Part shown: piece by piece, positions 4,017 through 6,407 of the stretch | Layout of the letters: each line of letters opens with the position of its first letter | How positions within the stretch are numbered: the first letter of the stretch is position 1 | Source: Mucilaginibacter sp. | GTDB lineage: Bacteria; Bacteroidota; Bacteroidia; Sphingobacteriales; Sphingobacteriaceae | Assembly: GCA_028288315.1 (NCBI GenBank) | Contig: JAQBNY010000198.1 | Location: 1-6,407 of the forward strand | DNA: 6,407 bases | Reading direction: 5' to 3' | Translations under genes and position numbers: made by a program | The notes under the pieces: model-generated | Databases searched by the model: none | The model's input: only the letters and a program-made list of their open reading frames with translations | What the model was told of the DNA's origin: nothing

Positions 4017-6407
4017 TCACATTTTGTCGACCAATCGGTTCAGCTTAAAATTAATGTTACTTACAACATCCCCATCTGTTTTTACTTTAACCTTAAAGGA
4101 TGCTGATGATGGAAATGCTCTCATTTTTAATTTGTTTAATTGTTCCGGGTCAACACATGCGGTATAGGTTCCTGGAAGAAGACCGAGAAAACTAAAGTTA
4201 CCATCACTTTCTGTAATAGTTTTTCCAACAAGTCTGGAACCCTGGTAAAAATCAATAACAATTCGATCCTGTCCGATTGAGTCACGAGAACATCCATAAA
4301 CCATTCCTGAAGCTTCTCCGCTTACCTTAACGGGTATTTCAAGCAGCTTCACTTTATTAGGATCAATAGTAACTTTAAACATACTTTTTTTCAGCTGCCA
4401 TGCAATGTTGTCAAAACTATTAGGATTTAGTTCAATCAAATAGCTCGTATATGGTATAAGATCAAATACTTGAATGGTGGTATCCCTGACATTGCTTTGT
4501 ACCCGACCACCGTTTATCTTAAGTTCAAGTCCTTTTATTTTAGGTTCGCCCGGATCTCGCTGATTGTTTGCATTTAAATCTAAATACGGGTAAATTTCAA
4601 GCCCACCACGTCCCACATTGTTCCGATTATTGAAGTTTAAATAATTGGTTTTACCATCATAAATAATACCACCTGCGAGGGTTTGGGAATAAATTACATT
4701 ATTGTTAGCTTGCCGGGCTGAGAATGACGCCCTCACAAATGAAAGATCAAAACGTAATCCTAAACTAAAACTAGGTATATGTGTGATAAAGTTATTTTCA
4801 TACGTTATATTGAAATATCCGTTTCCGAATAATTGTTTTTCTGATTCTATTTTAACGCTATTAATACTTTTGTTGCTATATCCGTATTGCATCTGCGGCC
4901 TAAATGATATTTTTCCTGGAAGCCTCAAAGCCAAAGCTAAATTGCTGTAAATATTAAGATAAGCAGAATTCATAAACTGCGCGTAAGTAGTTAAGTTGCT
5001 ACCTATACCTTTCCAGGTTCCGGATAATAATAAATCAGCAATTGTTTGTTTACTGTTTGGATACACCATATTATCAATTGTTAACCTTGTATATATAGAG
5101 GAAGTATTAGTTTTAAATTGTTGTGATATTATGGCTTTACGTTCTTCAATGAGGTTTAAATTGATGGCCTGTTGGCCTTCTTTATATTTAATATAATCTA
5201 ATTCAAACGTCAAATCAGAAGGCAGGCGGTAACTCATTATTGCCTTTGCCCGAACATCATATGTATAATCAGCAGACAAAATTAGGTTAGCAGCCGGCTT
5301 GAAAAAGGCATTAATAAACGGCATGGCAGTTCCTGAACTTACGGATGATAAATATTCAATACCACTGCCAATTGTTAAAATAGAGCTAAGTCCATATTTC
5401 ATATCCACACGTGAGAACCTGCTTTGCTTATTATCTTCCAGCACACCAGCACTCATGGTGTATTCAAATTCGTTTTTGGGAAGGAAGGTTGATGGCACGA
5501 AAATATTTTCTTCCTTAGTACGTTCTTCTCCTCCCGGACCAAAAAACCTAAGTTGCAACGTTGAATTACCATATACCATGGGTACCTGAAATGTATAAAA
5601 ACCTGAAGCATCGGCTTTAGTATACTCCACTAATATATTATTTATGTATAGTTCCACCACCCAGGCCGGTTCGGTAAAGTCAGAGAGCGTATAGGTGCCA
5701 AACGATCTTCTGAAAGTAGTTTGGGCATTAGTAATCTGAACACCTACCACTGGTGTAATTAAAGAAGCTGTAGATTGCAAAGGAATTTTACCCACAATCA
5801 CCTGACGGACAGTTTCGTTATCATTATTCACATACCGCCAAAGGTAATTTTGTTGTTTTAAATTAATTTTTTCTTTGTAATTGTAATTAATGGTGACGTC
5901 TGTTTCTCCACCGGCAACTATTGCACCTACCCGCAGGTTTAGCATTGTGTTAGCAGCTTCCTGTTTCTGATGGGTAGTGGTTATTGTCCAATCAGCTGTA
6001 CCAAAATTAAATGCCGGATATTTATTCTGAATAATTGTATCCGGGGTAATTTCCTGTTTAAGCTTGCTGATATTCTGGCGTAAAAGCTGCTGGCGTTTTA
6101 TACGGATAGCAGGAAGCTCTAATTTAGTATGGAGATCAACCGACAAACTTCGGAAATTAAATATGCAATCTAACCCGAAAATCTTTCCAAAAATGGTTGA
6201 TCTAAGATATAAACCCATCTGGGTCTGCACCATATCATCAGCGTTTAAAAGGTAGGTTTTACCATTTAAAACAATTCGGAGGGCTTTGTAGTCAATTAAA
6301 TAATTGTTATTTGAATTCAGAAAGAAACCTGTAACGGAATCAAATTCTGGTGAATGGTCATTTTTAATTTCTAAATAGTTAAACAAATCCGTTACCGAAA
6401 GGTATAA
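4017..6407 (-). CDS. Usher-like outer-membrane protein, 5' end missing
   Basis: The frame is open to the right edge: seven codons (LYLSVTD) precede the TTG at 6386, so that TTG is not the true start and the signal peptide lies outside. Numbering from the edge (796 residues), the order resembles non-classical pilus ushers. An N-terminal periplasmic domain (1-110) has GFFL (27-30), LYLRS (66-70) and LELPAIRIKRQQ (96-107). Predicted barrel strands follow. A plug-like domain (about 236-310) has GTYTLSDF (237-244), VELYINN (251-257) and RFFGPGGEER (277-286). A long barrel region of alternating aromatic strands runs from 310 to about 600. Last come two C-terminal beta-sandwich segments: an EF-hand-like DLNANNQRDPGE loop (610-621) and a carboxypeptidase-regulatory-like fold after SGEASGMVY (696-704), including ESDGNFSFLGLLPGTYT. 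The inferred role is secretion or assembly of surface subunits with a periplasmic chaperone. Neither partner is in the window. An unrelated large barrel transporter is the main alternative. Confidence 0.8.
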   Translation of the reverse strand, partial: LYLSVTDLFNYLEIKNDHSPEFDSVTGFFLNSNNNYLIDYKALRIVLNGKTYLLNADDMVQTQMGLYLRSTIFGKIFGLDCIFNFRSLSVDLHTKLELPAIRIKRQQLLRQNISKLKQEITPDTIIQNKYPAFNFGTADWTITTTHQKQEAANTMLNLRVGAIVAGGETDVTINYNYKEKINLKQQNYLWRYVNNDNETVRQVIVGKIPLQSTASLITPVVGVQITNAQTTFRRSFGTYTLSDFTEPAWVVELYINNILVEYTKADASGFYTFQVPMVYGNSTLQLRFFGPGGEERTKEENIFVPSTFLPKNEFEYTMSAGVLEDNKQSRFSRVDMKYGLSSILTIGSGIEYLSSVSSGTAMPFINAFFKPAANLILSADYTYDVRAKAIMSYRLPSDLTFELDYIKYKEGQQAINLNLIEERKAIISQQFKTNTSSIYTRLTIDNMVYPNSKQTIADLLLSGTWKGIGSNLTTYAQFMNSAYLNIYSNLALALRLPGKISFRPQMQYGYSNKSINSVKIESEKQLFGNGYFNITYENNFITHIPSFSLGLRFDLSFVRASFSARQANNNVIYSQTLAGGIIYDGKTNYLNFNNRNNVGRGGLEIYPYLDLNANNQRDPGEPKIKGLELKINGGRVQSNVRDTTIQVFDLIPYTSYLIELNPNSFDNIAWQLKKSMFKVTIDPNKVKLLEIPVKVSGEASGMVYGCSRDSIGQDRIVIDFYQGSRLVGKTITESDGNFSFLGLLPGTYTACVDPEQLNKLKMRAFPSSASFKVKVKTDGDVVSNINFKLNRLVDKM

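Noticed and set aside
5299..5589. 96-codon plus-strand open frame
   Set aside because: Antisense to the usher-like gene in the plug and barrel region; no recognisable domain and no promoter or ribosome-binding signal.
6384..6386. TTG as the start of the usher-like protein
   Set aside because: The frame stays open for seven more codons to the window edge, the upstream residues (LYLSVTD) fit the N-terminal domain, and no signal peptide follows the TTG.
1..6407. CRISPR arrays, tRNA/rRNA genes, insertion sequences or phage attachment sites
   Set aside because: Looked for on both strands; no regularly spaced repeats, no cloverleaf-like segment, no transposase and no terminal repeats are visible.

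Overview
The window looks like a piece of a Bacteroidota chromosome, probably from the Sphingobacteriia/Chitinophagia side. This is an inference from four things: moderate AT richness, start codons mostly preceded by A/T-rich leaders without a Shine-Dalgarno sequence, a TAnnTTTG-type -7 promoter box in front of cysE, and an outer-membrane usher-like protein of a kind I associate with this phylum. All supported genes are on the minus strand, so the window reads right to left.

Right part (4017-6407): the 3' part of a large gene for an outer-membrane protein built like a chaperone-usher pilus usher. It has an N-terminal periplasmic domain, barrel strands, a plug-like domain, more barrel strands and two C-terminal beta-sandwich segments. 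Its 5' end, with the signal peptide, lies beyond the window. A 130-bp gap follows, holding a good Bacteroidota -7 box.

Middle (2192-3886): a two-gene cysteine operon. cysE (serine O-acetyltransferase) makes O-acetylserine, and cysM (cysteine synthase B type), only 9 bp downstream, converts it with sulfide or thiosulfate to cysteine or S-sulfocysteine. A 319-bp stretch (1873-2191) follows with no certain gene; it contains one doubtful 60-codon ORF.

Left part (1-1872): a small double-CBS-domain protein gene, then the start of a respiratory complex I operon. nuoA and nuoB overlap by 4 bp (ATGA). After a 54-bp spacer comes the first 75 codons of nuoC, which runs off the left edge. NuoA, NuoB and the NuoC N-terminus all resemble the E. 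coli-type complex I, and the NuoC N-terminus suggests a fused NuoCD further left.

Most of the window is housekeeping metabolism and respiration. The part most likely to belong to an under-described system is the usher-like gene, whose chaperone and subunit partners, if they exist, should lie to the right of this window.
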